Assembly: GCF_021869535.1 (NCBI RefSeq)
Contig: NW_026262679.1
Span: 80,597,143-80,661,142 of the forward strand
Direction of reading: 5' to 3'
DNA: 64,000 nucleotides
From: Mytilus californianus
Lineage: Eukaryota; Mollusca; Bivalvia; Mytilida; Mytilidae
Shown here: piece after piece, positions 12,501 through 24,000 of the stretch
Numbering within the stretch: position 1 is the first letter of the stretch
Layout: every line of letters starts with the position of its first letter
The notes under the pieces: model-generated
What the model was told of the DNA's origin: nothing
Database searches by the model: none
What the model saw: only the letters and a program-made list of their open reading frames with translations
Program-made: the position numbers and the translations under genes

Positions 12501-12717
12501 TGATTTTGGACATTGGACCATAATAGGTAAATTAAAAAAATTCAAGTTCTTAGACCACATTCTTTCTGTGTCAGAAACCTATGCTGTGTCAAATATTTAA
12601 TAACAATCCAAATTCAGAGCTGTATCAAGCTTGAATGTTGTGTCCATACTTGCCCCAACTGTTCAGGGTTCGACCTCTGCGGTCGTATCAAGCTGCGCCC
12701 CAGCGAAGCATTTTATT

Positions 12718-12938
12718 ACCAATTTTTTGTGTTTTTGCCTTATATCCTAAAAATTATAATAGATAGATAGAAACTTAAACAAGACAAGACAAGATCTACA
12801 ATTAAAACAATTATGGAGGAAATTGTCTGACGACTCCTTATTGAAGTTATTGCCCTGTAATGACGATTTTTACCATTTTTTTTACTTTTTGCCTTACATG
12901 ATAAAAATAATAAAAGATAAATAGACACTTTAATTTAC
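12718..12938 (+). repeat. Older GCTCACCTGGCCC-family element, resumed
   Basis: Continues the element broken at 9810: 'ataatagatagatagaaact', 'gacgactccttattgaag' and 'ttgccctgtaatgacg' match the internal subunits there. It is cut again at 12939 by an inverted fragment of the ATACGACCGC element. Confidence 0.7.
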
Positions 12939-13423
12939 AATAAAATGCTTCGCTGAGCGCAGCTGGATACGACCGAAGAGGCCCAACCCTGAACAGTTGG
13001 GGCAAAAATGGACGCAATATTCGCGCTTGATACAGGTCTGATTTTGGATTGTAATTAAATATTTGACACATAATAGGTTTCTGACACCGAATAACTGTAG
13101 TCAAAGAACTTAGAATTGGTTATATGATTTGAATTTATATTCAAATTTTGCTTTTGTGCAATACACTATGCTGTTGCGTATTGACCCCCCCCCCCCAAAA
13201 AAAAAATGTTGGCCCCTTTTTGGCCCCTAATTCCTTAACTGTTGGTACCATAACCCCCATAATCAATCCCAACCTTCCTTTTGTGGTATTGAACCTTATG
13301 GTAAAATTTCCTAGAGATCCATTCACTTAAACTAAAGTTATTGTGCGTAAACCAATGTGTCTTCGGATGAAGACGCCGCCAATGTCATACCAATATACGA
13401 CCTTTTTTGCGGTCGTATAAAAA
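12939..13423 (-). mobile_element. Internally deleted inverted copy of the ATACGACCGC element
   Basis: On the minus strand it starts with TTTTTATACGACCGCAAAA (complement of 13404-13423) and ends with the GCTTCGCTGAGCGC and AATAAAATGC terminus (complement of 12939-12960). The hairpins and the tandem array are missing, leaving about 485 bp with both ends, so it is a miniature derivative. A poly-C tract at 13185 marks the deletion join. Confidence 0.75.
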
Positions 13424-13443
13424 TGCAATAAAATAGACAATGA

Positions 13444-13672
13444 TTTCCATATAACAACTCTATGGACCATAATATGTAAATTAAATATTTTTAAGTTATT
13501 AGACCACATTCATTCTGTGTCAGAAACCTATGCTATGTCAAATATTTAATCACAATCTAAATTCAGAGCTGTTTGAAGCTTGAATGTTGTGTCCATATTT
13601 GCCCCAACTGTTCAGTGTTCGACCTCTGCAGTCGTATCAAGCTGCGCCAAGCGGAGCATTTTATTCTGGATG
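13444..13672 (+). mobile_element. Right-end fragment of the ATACGACCGC element
   Basis: Matches the last 200 bases of copies 1 and 2: 'ggaccataatatgtaaatta', 'ctgtgtcagaaacctatgct', 'gttcgacctctgcagtcg' and 'gcattttatt'. It is more diverged than the two full copies, so it is older. Confidence 0.7.
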
Positions 13673-14610
13673 TTATGCAGTCAATAAATCAAACCTGTTT
13701 GAAATTCACTTTTTGCATCCATACATGCTGAAAACTCAGTTGTGACACCAATTTTGGCCTTGGACCATCAACTGAGTCCTAAGCAGCATTGCAGTCATTG
13801 ACCATCACTGAAGCAGTGACTTCTGAGCAGCAGACTGTTTGCCGATCAAGCATGCCCCTGTGACCCTATCATTGTTTTGTCAAGGTCAGGAGTCTTATGT
13901 CTATCTTTATTTCAGGCAAAGCAGAAACCAATACTGTTGCTTTGACACATCTATAAAACAAATTTACCTAGCAAAACTTCAATTAGTGTATCAGAATATC
14001 AAATTAGTATTTAGCAAGTGCAAGTTATCTCTTGATAAAAACATTCTCATTGAACTGATTGAAGTATAAACATTGATTTTAGGTATGATGTTTCTGTACT
14101 TAATAAACTTTTATCAAGTAAACAAATAGTGTTCAATTAAACCTTGATACCAGTAATACCAGAAATATTTTAAAATCTTGAAATACCTTTCAATAAGAAG
14201 ATCTGTGTATGTGAATGCTGTAATTCAATTCACCATATTTGTGCTTTCATAAGAAGGTCAGAGTTCAAGGTATCAATACATTTACAATGTTGATATCTTA
14301 CTTGATTAAAAGGGGAATTAAAAGATTAAAAGGGAATCCGAAAACTTTTAGCATTATAAAGCATTTAAAAGAAATTTAGATAATTTTGTTGGTATATACA
14401 GATATTAAGAAAAGGAGATTTTGGGTACGTATCAATGAGACACAAACCATCGAAAACAAAAATGGAAATAGAGTTCAACAGACAACACTATCAAATTTGT
14501 CAAGCTCTAGAAATCACCATGAGTCTAGAATAGTTTTGGATAATTTAATAGACTCCTCAATACAAGATTTCCTAAATAACCAAATACAATAAAAACTGTA
14601 TATTGGATTA
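13673..14610. other. Intron 2 stretch between element copies, no gene seen
   Basis: AT-rich sequence with a few short plus-strand ORFs. None has splice borders in phase with the RhoGEF or a recognisable domain. Repeats at both ends suggest an interrupted repeat cluster. Confidence 0.4.
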
Positions 14611-17513
14611 TTTTTATACGACCGCAAAAAAATTTTGTGGTCGTATATTGGTATGACGTTGGCGTCGTCGTCGTCGTCGTCCGGCGTCGGCGTCGTCGTC
14701 GTCGTCGTCGTCCGGCGTCGTCGTCCGAATACATATTGGTTTTCGCACTCTAACTTTAGTTTAAGTGAATGGATCTTTTTGAAATTTGACCATAAGGTTA
14801 AATACCACAAAAGGAAGGTTGGGATTGATTTTGGGGGTTATGGTACCAACAGTTAAGGAATTAGGGGCCAAAAAGGGGCCAAAAATGAGCATTTTCTAGT
14901 TTCCAGACAATAACTGTGGAATGGTGTATGGATCTCTCTGAATTTATACTACAAGTTTCCATACCACAAAGGGATGGTAAGAATTTGCTTTGGGGGGTTA
15001 TGGCTCAAGCCGTTTAGGAATTAGGGGCAAAAAAGGGGGAAAAACAAGGTTGTCCTGGTTAATGGACAAATACTTTAGTACAAAACATAATTTAAAGCAG
15101 TGTAAGGGAGATAAATCAAATACATCATAGAAATTATCTCCCTTACACTGCTTTTAAATTATGTATAAAGTAATGGTTAATGAACAATAAAGATAATCTA
15201 AAACAGTGTAAGGGAGGTAATCCAAATACAACGTTTTGGTTACTTCCCTTACACTGCTTTTAAATTATGTTTAAAGAAATGCATATTTATAAAGGAAGAC
15301 CAGTAAAAATATCTGCAAATGTTTTCATCTTTTTTTTTTACAAAAAAATCCATATGAAAGATTTGACTATATATTTTTATTAATTCTATTATAAAATAGA
15401 TTAAGTTAGCACTATGGTAAATTTAAATGGGTAATTATGGTTGCCAACTCCATTGGAAATTTGAATTGAGATTATGACCATATCTTGAGGGAAAGAATTT
15501 TTTTGGGGGAAAAAGGGGGGGGGGGATAAAAAGAAATTGTGGGGGGCCAATTTTTTCTCATTTCAGATTTCAGAAATTAAAAAGAATTATTCTTCAAATA
15601 TTAAAATATTGAAAAATTTCAAGAAGTAATCTTTAATTGCACAGTATGGCGCATTAGATTTGTAAAATCTTTGATCACATTTATTTATTTGTTATGCCGA
15701 ATCTAACAGTGTATTTAGATTTTTAATTTTGGGTCCAGTTTTCAAATTGGTCCACATTAATGTCCAAAGGGTCCAAAATTAAACTTTGTTTGATTTTAGC
15801 AAAAATTGAATATATGAGGTTCTTTGATATGCTGAATCTAAACATGTATTTAGATTTTTGATTTTTGGCCCAGTTTTCAAGTTGGTCCAAATTGGGGTCC
15901 AAAATTAAACTTTGTTTGATTTCAACAAAAATTGAATATATGGGGTTCTTTGATATGCTGAATCTAACCATGTATTTAGATTTTTTATTTGTGGACCCCG
16001 TTATCTAATTGGTTCATATTGAGGTCAAAAGGGTCCAAAATTAAACTTTGTTTGATTTCATCTAAAATTGAATTATTGGGGTTCTTTGATATTCCAAATC
16101 TAACTGTGTATTTAGGTTTTTAATTTTGGGTCCTGTTTTTTAAATTGGTCTACATTGAGGTCCAAAGGGTCCAAATTAAACTTAGTTTGATTTTAACAAA
16201 AATTGAATTCTTGGGGTTCTTTGATTTGCTGAATCTAAACATGTGTTTAGATTTTTGATTATGGGCCCAGTTTTCAAGTTGGTCCAAGATAGGGTCCAGT
16301 ATTTAAACTTTGTTTGATTTCAACAAAAATTGAATACATGGGGTTCTTTGATATGCTGAATCTAAATATGTATTTAGATTTTTGATTATGGGCCCAGTTT
16401 TCAAGTTGGTCCAAATTGGGGTCCAAAATTAAACTTTGTTTGATTTCAACAAAAATTGAATATATGAGGTTCTTTGATATGCTGAATCTAACCATGTATT
16501 TAGATTTTTTATTTGTAGGCCCGGCTATCAAATTGGTTCATATTGAGGTCAAAAGGGTCCAAAATTAAACTTTGTTTGATTTCATCGAAAATTGAATTAT
16601 TGGGGTTCTTTGATATGCCAAATCTAACCGTGTTTTTAGATTTTTAATTTGGGTCCCGTTTTTTAAATTGGTCTTCATTGAGGTCTAAAGGGTCCAAAAT
16701 TAAACTTAGTTTGATTTTAACAAAAATTGAATTCTTGGGGTTCTTTGATATGCTGAATCTAAACATGTGTTTAGATTTTTGATTATGGGCCCAGTTTTCA
16801 AGTTGGTCCAAGTTGGGGTCCAAAATTATACTTTTTTTGATTTCAACAAAAATTGAATATATGGGGTTCTTTGATATGCTGAATCTAACCATGAATTTAG
16901 ATTTTTTATTTGTGGGCCCCGCTATCAAATTGGTTCATATTGAGGTCAAAAGGGTCCAAAATTAAACTTTGTTTGATTTCATCAAAAATTGAATTATTGG
17001 GGTTCTTTGATATTCCAAATCTAACCGTGTATTTAGATTTTTAATTTTAAGTCCCGTTTTTTAAATTGGTCTACATTAAGGTCCAAAGGGTCCAAAATTA
17101 AACTTAGTTTGATTTTAGCAAAAATTGAATTCTTGGGGTTCTTTGATATGCTGAATCTAAACATGTGTTTAGATTTTTGATTATGGGCCCAGTTTTCAAG
17201 TTTGTCCAAGTTGGGGTCCAAAATTAAACTTTGTTTGATTTTAACAAAAATTGAATATATGGGGTTCTTTGATATGCTGAATCTAACCATGTATTTTGAT
17301 TTTGGACATTGGACCATAATAGGTAAATTAAAAAAATTCAAGTTCTTAGACCACATTCTTTCTGTGTCAGAAACCTATGCTGTGTCAAATATTTAATAAC
17401 AATCCAAATTCAGAGCTGTATCAAGCTTGAATGTTGTGTCCATACTTGCCCCAACTGTTCAGGGTTTGACCTCTGCGGTCGTATCAAGCTGCGCCCCAGC
17501 GAAGCATTTTATT
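14611..17513 (+). mobile_element. 2.9-kb ATACGACCGC element, copy 2
   Basis: It has the same order of parts as copy 1: foldback left end, CGT/CGG tract (longer here), hairpins at about 15086-15265, poly-G (15517), tandem array (15710-17300), right end GCATTTTATT at 17513. Differences by eye are a longer trinucleotide tract, a shorter G run, a loss of about 20 bases near 15602, and scattered single changes. Flanks are unrelated to copy 1 beyond a few bases. Confidence 0.78.
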
Positions 17514-19885
17514 GTGTCATGAACTCATGGTTTGTTCACGATTTACATCTTCGAAGCCAGAAGAGGCAGTGAAATCTTCTCCGTGTTCATTGTTGGAGTT
17601 TCACAGCCTTGTACAATGCATTTAAATGGACAGTGAAATGTTCGTGTTTTGTCAATTTAACGGTAAAATGTCTTCTGCAAAAGTAGCGAATTTAGACAAT
17701 TCGACACACACAAATATTTTCCATATATATTCCTTGATTTTATTACCCTTTGCAAAATATTTTTCTCTCATTATTCATAATGAAAGATCATCGAGAAATG
17801 TGCATTTAAAATTAGTGATTGATTTGTTTGTAAAGTTACAGACTAATTTTTTTAAGATTTAAGCAAAAATGTAGTTTGTAACGTAAAAAAAACTACAATT
17901 TTATACAATAAATTATTTATGTTAGAATCACAACATCCTTATAAAAAAGCAAATATCTTTTATTATTTTCTTTTTGATTGGTATTAACGTAATATCATAA
18001 TCTGTGCCCGAGACTTGACATCTTTGTTAACTACTTACTTGAAAGGTAACTGATATCAGAGGCTATTCATACATATACTTTGGTTTTATTTCTTCTTTTT
18101 ATGGTCGATAACAAACATAGAGGTGATCAGAAATATATAATGCCAATCATGGTCGTTCATTTCCTAAATAACCTTGTTTAACCTCAGTATTTGTTAATTA
18201 GGGTCCAGAAGTATCAAGGTTGTTTTTTGTTAGTGTTGTAAGAAATATCCTAATTGCTGTCATTTTATCCCTGGAATGAATTTTGATATCTTCTTGGATT
18301 AAGAATGTGATGGAAGTCTTTGAATTTAGGTATGTGTTAAAATTAGTAAAAGGTTTGTAAAGCAATAGATAAATATATATAAGTGATTATTAATTGGATA
18401 AAGTTGTTTGATATTATGTTAAAAATTACTGTAATGTATTTTTGCTTCTGTGCTGTCTACCTTAAGATTTCTTTAAGGACAACTGCACTTTTAGAGTTTT
18501 TGATGCTGAAATCAAAAGGAACTTTGCTTTTGAAAATTTATTAAAACATATACTTTTTATGAAAGTTAAAAAGATGAGAATGGCTTATATCGAAATTTCC
18601 TGATCAATTGGAATTTTATAGGGTACGTAGGATATTATGTCAGTGTGCCCAATAACCATATTCAGAGTGCTAGTGAGTTGCACAATTGTGTGATTTTTAG
18701 GGTATATTTAGTAACTATGAACAAAACATGTAAGGTGTTAGCACAGCCACCATAACCATATGCTTCCTGAATTCTGTAGGTCTTGAAACTAAATTAGTAA
18801 TGCAGTGCATGTAACATTACGATTCTAAGGGATTCAATTTTGTTAGAAATGACAAATATCTGATAATCATTTAAATAATAAGAAGTTATGTATATGGTAA
18901 ATTATTTCTCAAAGCATACATTTTAGGGAATTTAAAGTTTCAAGGGGCATATCTTCTGAATGCTGTATCAACAGAGTAAAAGGTTTAGGCCTGTGCGAGT
19001 AGGAGAGATGTATTAAAGTGAAGGCCTGGCTTGTTCAGGTTACTGTAGTCATTATAGAAAAAATTATGAAATATTGTAGGCATCATTTCTGTTTTATCCA
19101 CTAATAAAAGTTGTTCCCATGATATATATGAGTGGTATTACCTCCCTTTGAAAAACAATTCTCATTCATTGTATATTTCATATGTAACTTAACATCACAG
19201 TTCATCATTTACATTAGTTGTAGCTATAAAAAGATTTGTAATGATGATAACATTTGTATTTTGTGTTCCTAAAATAACTAATCTACAGGTACTAACAGGT
19301 AATTAGTACAGGTACAACAACTTTGTCAGGTGTAAATAGTCATAAACAACATAATATCTTCATGTTGACATCAATAATAATATAATTATCACAGTACATT
19401 ACAGAATGGAGACTATATGTAACTATTGTTCTGGTAAACCAGAATGGAAGACTTTTATATTGTACTTTAAGAGTATAACAAATTTCTCTGGATTCATTAA
19501 ATTTTCGTGAGTACCAATTTTCGTGGTTCAAAACAAAATTTGCATACAAGCATTAAGTGAATTTGTATAATGTTGAACACTGAGATTCATAATTGTCTTC
19601 AATCTATTGAATTAATTAAACAAAATAAATAGCCCAGGAATCCAGAGTGCATGGTCATATAAGTCATAAAGTTAATGAAAGTCTGAGACCCTGATAACAA
19701 GAAATGTTTCAAGAATAGAAAAACTAATGAAAAAATGAGCTTATATAAAATATGAAGCTTATGTCAGTTCTGAAATAACTATATTGCATTTGACCAAAGC
19801 CAAGAAGAAGTAGGAAAAGAGAAGAAATAATTGATCTTATTTTAAACCAGTATTGTTGTAATAAGAGTACATGTTTCTTTTGCAG
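17514..19885. other. End of intron 2, no gene seen
   Basis: AT-rich intron. ORFs of 69-78 codons at 17626 (plus), 19340 and 19724 (minus) have no recognisable domain or splice support. The last bases lead into the acceptor of coding exon 3. Confidence 0.45.
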
Positions 19886-20188
19886 AACATGATTTTGAAG
19901 AACAGCTTCAGTTGAACTTCTGTGGTTACCTTGAGAATGAACTTTGTATCCTAGCAACATCAGTTTTCCAGTATTACAAAGACAGTACCTATTATTTAGC
20001 CTGGTATCTTATTGATAGTGTGTATAACAGTAATTCTTTGGATGACCTTGAACTTATAAGATCAGACAACTTTGACCTTTCTAATGAAATCTTGGATACT
20101 CTTGATGACAGACTTTACACTGCATTAACCCATTTAGAAGTACAAATACCAGAACATTGGACAGTGATTGGTGATTTTAAAACAACAG
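19886..20188 (+). CDS. ARHGEF28: ARHGEF28/AKAP13-like RhoGEF, coding exon 3
   Basis: Acceptor TTTTGCAG ends at 19885 and donor GTAATC begins at 20189; the exon is 303 bases and is phase 1 at both ends. It continues the previous exon after a 16-kb intron. It encodes an acidic helical stretch ending in RLYTALTHLEVQIPEHWTVI. The matching segment in vertebrate p190RhoGEF is 'ELVLALTHLELPLEWTVLGS', and in AKAP13 'KLVLAFRHLKLPTEWNVLG', so the ending is strongly conserved. The middle of the exon, rich in Asp, Asn and Tyr, is not alignable by eye. It has no membrane segment or known motif. Confidence 0.9.
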
Positions 20189-22262
20189 GTAATCATAAAA
20201 TAAAAATATCATTTACACCTGTATAGGTTTCATTTTTTATTGCCCTTTTTCAAGTCTATTTAATTCCTTCTATACATCAATAAATTCTATCACAACATCC
20301 CGTCTCTTGTGTCTCTAAGGATAAAGTATATTTGGTACTTCACCTATACATGTATAAATTACCATTCAAAAGGGTAAATCGTAGTAATCGTCAATTGAAC
20401 GGCAACAGAGACTTTAATCATCTCTGATTTGGTCAAGGCTTATTATACATAAAGGAAATATTACCTTTGGGTATTGAAGATTTTTTTATGTCCTGCTCTT
20501 ATATATATGGAAAAGTTTTGAATTTGCCAAAAAATGGGTGTTCTAAACTTATATCCAAATGTAAAGTGTTTCTAGGATTAACCCAGGGTTTGTAGTTTGT
20601 AGTTTGTGTCCAGTACTAAAGGTCACGTCCAGGAATACAATATTTGTCAAGGGATAACATTAAGGTTTGATATGAGTACCTGATATATTTTCATGGAAAG
20701 TAGGCGCTTTTACATTCTTGGAGTAGGGACTCTGTGGGATTTTTTTAAAGAAAAAAATACACAAAAAGCATTTATTATTTGAAATATATATGTGGTAGAA
20801 ATATACTAGGACAAGAGTTTTCATTTTTATGTTTGACCTTTGACCCCAAGCATCTGCCTGATATTCATGAATATATACCTTTTGTCTGCCAACATTCCAA
20901 TTTACAATAAAAACACACTTAAAAACTTAGTAATATAACTACCGCAGCACACATCATACACAAAATGAGCAGAAAGGATGCAAAAACTAACTTTTTTTTA
21001 TAGCGTATGACCATTGTACGTGAAAATCTTATTTCGCACATGAAAATACGGGAAACTGTACTAGTTAGCACAAAACATTAAAAAACCAAATTTTCAAATG
21101 TTTTGAATTTTTAATTTCCATGTACTTACTATTTGACCATATAATTTACACAAATATCAGTTTCTTATTTTAGAAGTTTAGCAAGTGTTAAATGAGGCTA
21201 CTATTGATGCAGAAGTCAGTTTGTCTAACTTTTAGGTCCAGGGTAAGAACTGAACCCACCCCCCCCCTATTTCTACCATTTTTTATTATGATAAAATAAA
21301 AGAAAATTAGTTTTGATCCACCTTTCCATGTGAAACCCTCTACATCAACCTTAAAGATTTCCTGATTTCAGACAGTAATAATAAATTAAGCATACAAAAT
21401 CATAACTTGAAGTAAAGCTGCGTGTCTTTTTTTTTTTGACGCTTTTGAGTTATAGTTTGCCGTAAATATGAAAAACAAATTATGTGCATAATAAATATGA
21501 TACGTGCCTGGATTTGTGTTTTTTATTTTTATTTTTAATTATTTTTGTGGTTACGTTGCTGTCTTGTTACTTTATACATCTCCTTTCATTCATGAGCCAA
21601 GATAAAACAAATTATTGACAGTTTGTTTCATGTACAGTGGCAAATATTTCAAACACGTTCAGGATGAGAACAAAATATAAATAGATGTAATAGCTTGGTT
21701 CTGTAATAGGGATCGACCGGGGAAAAGGAGGGAAATTTCAACAGTCACCAGCTGAAAATGTGGGTATAATGGATAGGGCATGAATCTTCTCCCTTGCATC
21801 AGGCTACCCACGGACCCATAAAAGAGTTGCTGCAAAAATTCTTAACGTGCAGGGAGCGTGGTTCTCTCTCTTCACGAGGCCTCAATTCGTCCCTATTCTA
21901 ACCCGACGTGGTTGCGTATTCACACATCCCGCACAACAAACGGATGCTCCACTTTGCCAAGGGTTTTACTTGTGTTCGGAGGAAAACCATGTTTCTATAC
22001 CACCAGTCACCTTTGGGGTTCAAGGATGAAGACATGCTACTGTACATGTCTTGTATGTACAGAAAATGAGAATAACACAGGCCTGTATATACGTAACATA
22101 TATATGTACAGGCACTCTTTCATACATTCAATTCAAAATATGGACTTTAAATATGAACAATTTCATTATATGTTATGAATTAATCTTAATTTAATGTGGC
22201 CATTTTCAAATATTATTATGTTGGTATCTTCTTCTGAAAAAATAGAGCTAAATTTCCCTGAA
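20189..22262. other. Start of intron 3; unexplained GC-richer block at 21700-22030
   Basis: Mostly AT-rich intron. From about 21700 to 22030 base composition changes (more G and C, words such as 'cgacgtggttgcgtattcac' and 'gcatcaggctacccacgg') and then returns to AT-rich. The block looks like a fragment of a transposable element or processed sequence. Two overlapping ORFs there give no recognisable protein. Confidence 0.45.
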
Positions 22263-22271
22263 TTGATCTGA

Positions 22272-22317
22272 GCGTCACTGATGAGTCTTATATGTAGACG
22301 AAACGCGCGTCTGGCGT
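22272..22317 (+). ncRNA. Hammerhead self-cleaving ribozyme (type I, minimal stem III)
   Basis: The three invariant core parts are present in order: CTGATGA (22278-22284), GAAA (22300-22303) and the cleavage triplet GTC (22309-22311). Stem II is GTCT/AGAC (22285-22288 with 22296-22299) around a 7-base loop. Stem III is reduced to A-U and C-G around loop GCGC (22305-22308). Stem I pairs GCGTCA (22272-22277) with TGGCGT (22312-22317) including two G-U pairs. Cleavage would fall after C22311. Similar short-stem-III hammerheads are known from animal retrozymes, Penelope-like elements and Schistosoma satellite DNA. The flanking sequence 'AATTATAATCCTGGTACC' is part of a bivalve dispersed repeat I recognise, so this is a transposon-borne copy in RhoGEF intron 3. 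Activity is inferred. Confidence 0.85.
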
Positions 22318-22584
22318 AATAAATTATAATCCTGGTACCTTTGATAACTAATTAGACATCCGGACAATTTCCAAAGAGTCTTCATCATTATCAATATTTA
22401 GAGTATGCTATCTTCTTGTCTATACATTGAAGGTCTAACCACAACATTATGACATTTCTTTTAAAAACATATCACCTAATTATGGGTCATAGCTGCAACT
22501 TAGGTAGATTGTTACAAGTATGCACATGAACATTTGTACCACAACAATGAAGAAGAATAGTATACTTTACCAAAACCAATAAAA

Positions 22585-22790
22585 TTGAGAATGGAAACAG
22601 GGATGGCCAAAGAGACAACAACCCGACCAGAGAGCAGAAAAAAGCCGAAAACTACCAATCGGTCTTCAAAACAGTTAGAAAATCTCGCACCCGGAGGCGG
22701 GCTTCAGCTGGCCCCTCAATAATAATGTATACTAGTTCATAGAAATGGACGCCACACTAAAATCTAAATTAATTAACGCTCCTTCTTGTA
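22585..22790 (+). repeat. Mussel dispersed repeat (gagacaacaacccgacc family)
   Basis: Contains 'gccaaagagacaacaacccg', 'ctcgcacccggaggcgggct' and 'tcagctggcccctcaataat'. I recognise this string as part of a very abundant Mytilus repeat. No coding content. Confidence 0.65.
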
Positions 22791-23084
22791 TTTCAGATAC
22801 AATTCATTTTAGTTATTTTAAGGATGTCTTTCAATGCAAAATTTTGAATATCATTTTATATTTTGTTTATACATACTGTTTTAAAACTGTCCCCTACAAC
22901 AATATATAGCACTGAATAACCTTTTGAATTAATAGATAGATATGTGTAAATTATTTTGTAAAATCTTCAATATGTATTGATTTAGACTCTAGAATACTTC
23001 GGATTTGTAACCGCCAAGTAAAAAAACTTGTTAAACAATAAGATGTTCTATATGTAACACTTTGACATACGCCTCCAGAGGTGG

Positions 23085-23716
23085 TTTTAAAAAGATCGAT
23101 CTGATTTGAATCGATCTTTCTTCAAGTGTAAACGCTAAGATCGATCGCAATCGATCGCGATCGATCTTTCTTCAATTGAATGTTCTATTTGGATATAAAA
23201 ATAAATCTGCGCATGTTCGGCGGCAAAAACACATGTGTTTAAAAACGATGAATGGGAAAAGATTCCGCCGTTTTTGGATCATTCTTCTGAATCGATAAAT
23301 TCTAGTTCTTTGCTACAAATCCTTATCTTCAAATGCATTGACAGTTTGTTTTTAAGTGATAGTCTTCTCGCATTTCTTTGTTTAATAACTTGTGACGTGT
23401 GAACCAAAAAGATAATTGATAACTGCATACGAAATTCCAATGATCGAACTATTTTCTCCATAATTTTGCAGTGTGTGATAGTCCGCGCGAAATGCACTCG
23501 TTTTTATTCAATTCTATGTTTACTATTATTTGTTTACGAAACGTAAAGTAATCAGATCAGACCGGTTCTGTTTATGTTGCAGTGTAAACTCACTAGATTA
23601 AATAAGATCGATCTCGATCGATCTTGCTTGTGCAAATGTAAACGCGCACTGGTCTTTTTAAGATCGATTCAAATGAAGATCGGTTCAATTTCGTACAAGT
23701 GTAAACGGGGTCTAAT
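23085..23716. mobile_element. GATCGATC-rich inverted-repeat element (DNA transposon or MITE candidate)
   Basis: Left: AAGATCGATCTGATTTGAAT at 23090-23110, then 'caagtgtaaacgctaagatc' and a GATCGATCGCGATCGATC run. Right: 'gatcgatctcgatcgatctt', 'caaatgtaaacgcgcac', then 'aagatcgattcaaatgaag'. The right side is the inverted version of the left over about 24 bases with few mismatches. The extreme right 'caagtgtaaacggggtc' would read GACCCCGTTTACACTTG outward, which recalls Harbinger-type ends, but the left lacks it. A 72-codon minus-strand ORF (23279-23497) inside is unidentified. Class uncertain. Confidence 0.6.
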
Positions 23717-23869
23717 ATTTTAAAGAAGACGTGTTTCATGTAGTATGTGTTCCGTGACACAAATTCAATGTTGAATCAAATGTTTATTATAAATATTATA
23801 CTTGTTTCTTTCAAATTTAATCAATACTGAATGGTAACAACTGAGGACAATCAATAACAAGCTTTTATA

Positions 23870-24000
23870 GCCGACCATATGGTATGTTTTTTTCTCATTG
23901 TTAAAGGCCGTACGGTTGCCTATAATTACTTACATCCAATTCATTTGAACTTTGATGGATAGTTGTCTCTTTGGCAATCATACCACATCTTCTTATTTTT
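23870..24000 (+). repeat. Mussel dispersed repeat, 3' part
   Basis: Has 'ggatagttgtctctttggca' followed by 'atcataccacatcttctta', with 'aaggccgtacggttgcctat' upstream. Same family as 5455-5645 and 47630-47757. Confidence 0.7.

Larger units (their letters stand above)
9811..12717 (+). mobile_element. 2.9-kb ATACGACCGC element, copy 1
   Basis: The left end reads TTTTTATACGACCGCAAAA and folds back on TTTTGTGGTCGTAT. The right end reads CTGCGGTCGTAT and then GCTGCGCCCCAGCGAAGC. Thus ATACGACCGC and GCGGTCGTAT form inverted ends. Parts in order: a CGT/CGG trinucleotide tract (9860-9910), two strong hairpins (10268-10443), a poly-G tract (10683), and about 12 copies of a 126-136 bp repeat (10915-12500). 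No transposase is encoded, so it would need help to move. The body is nearly identical to 14611-17513 while the flanks differ, as expected of transposition. Class unknown; a foldback-like or MITE-like non-autonomous DNA element is my best guess. Confidence 0.78.

Noticed and set aside
10926-12560. Minus-strand ORFs of tandem 42-residue peptide units (SISKNPIYSIFVEIKQ)
   Set aside because: The frame stays open because the repeat unit is often a multiple of three bases; opposite-strand frames are open as well, and the reading breaks where units are 136 bases. No start context or known fold.
14525-14856. Arg-rich and Thr-rich ORFs on both strands at the CGT/CGG tract
   Set aside because: Translations of a trinucleotide repeat; overlapping frames on both strands.
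23279-23497. 72-codon minus-strand ORF as a stand-alone gene
   Set aside because: It lies wholly within an inverted-repeat element and matches nothing I know; kept only as a note on that element.
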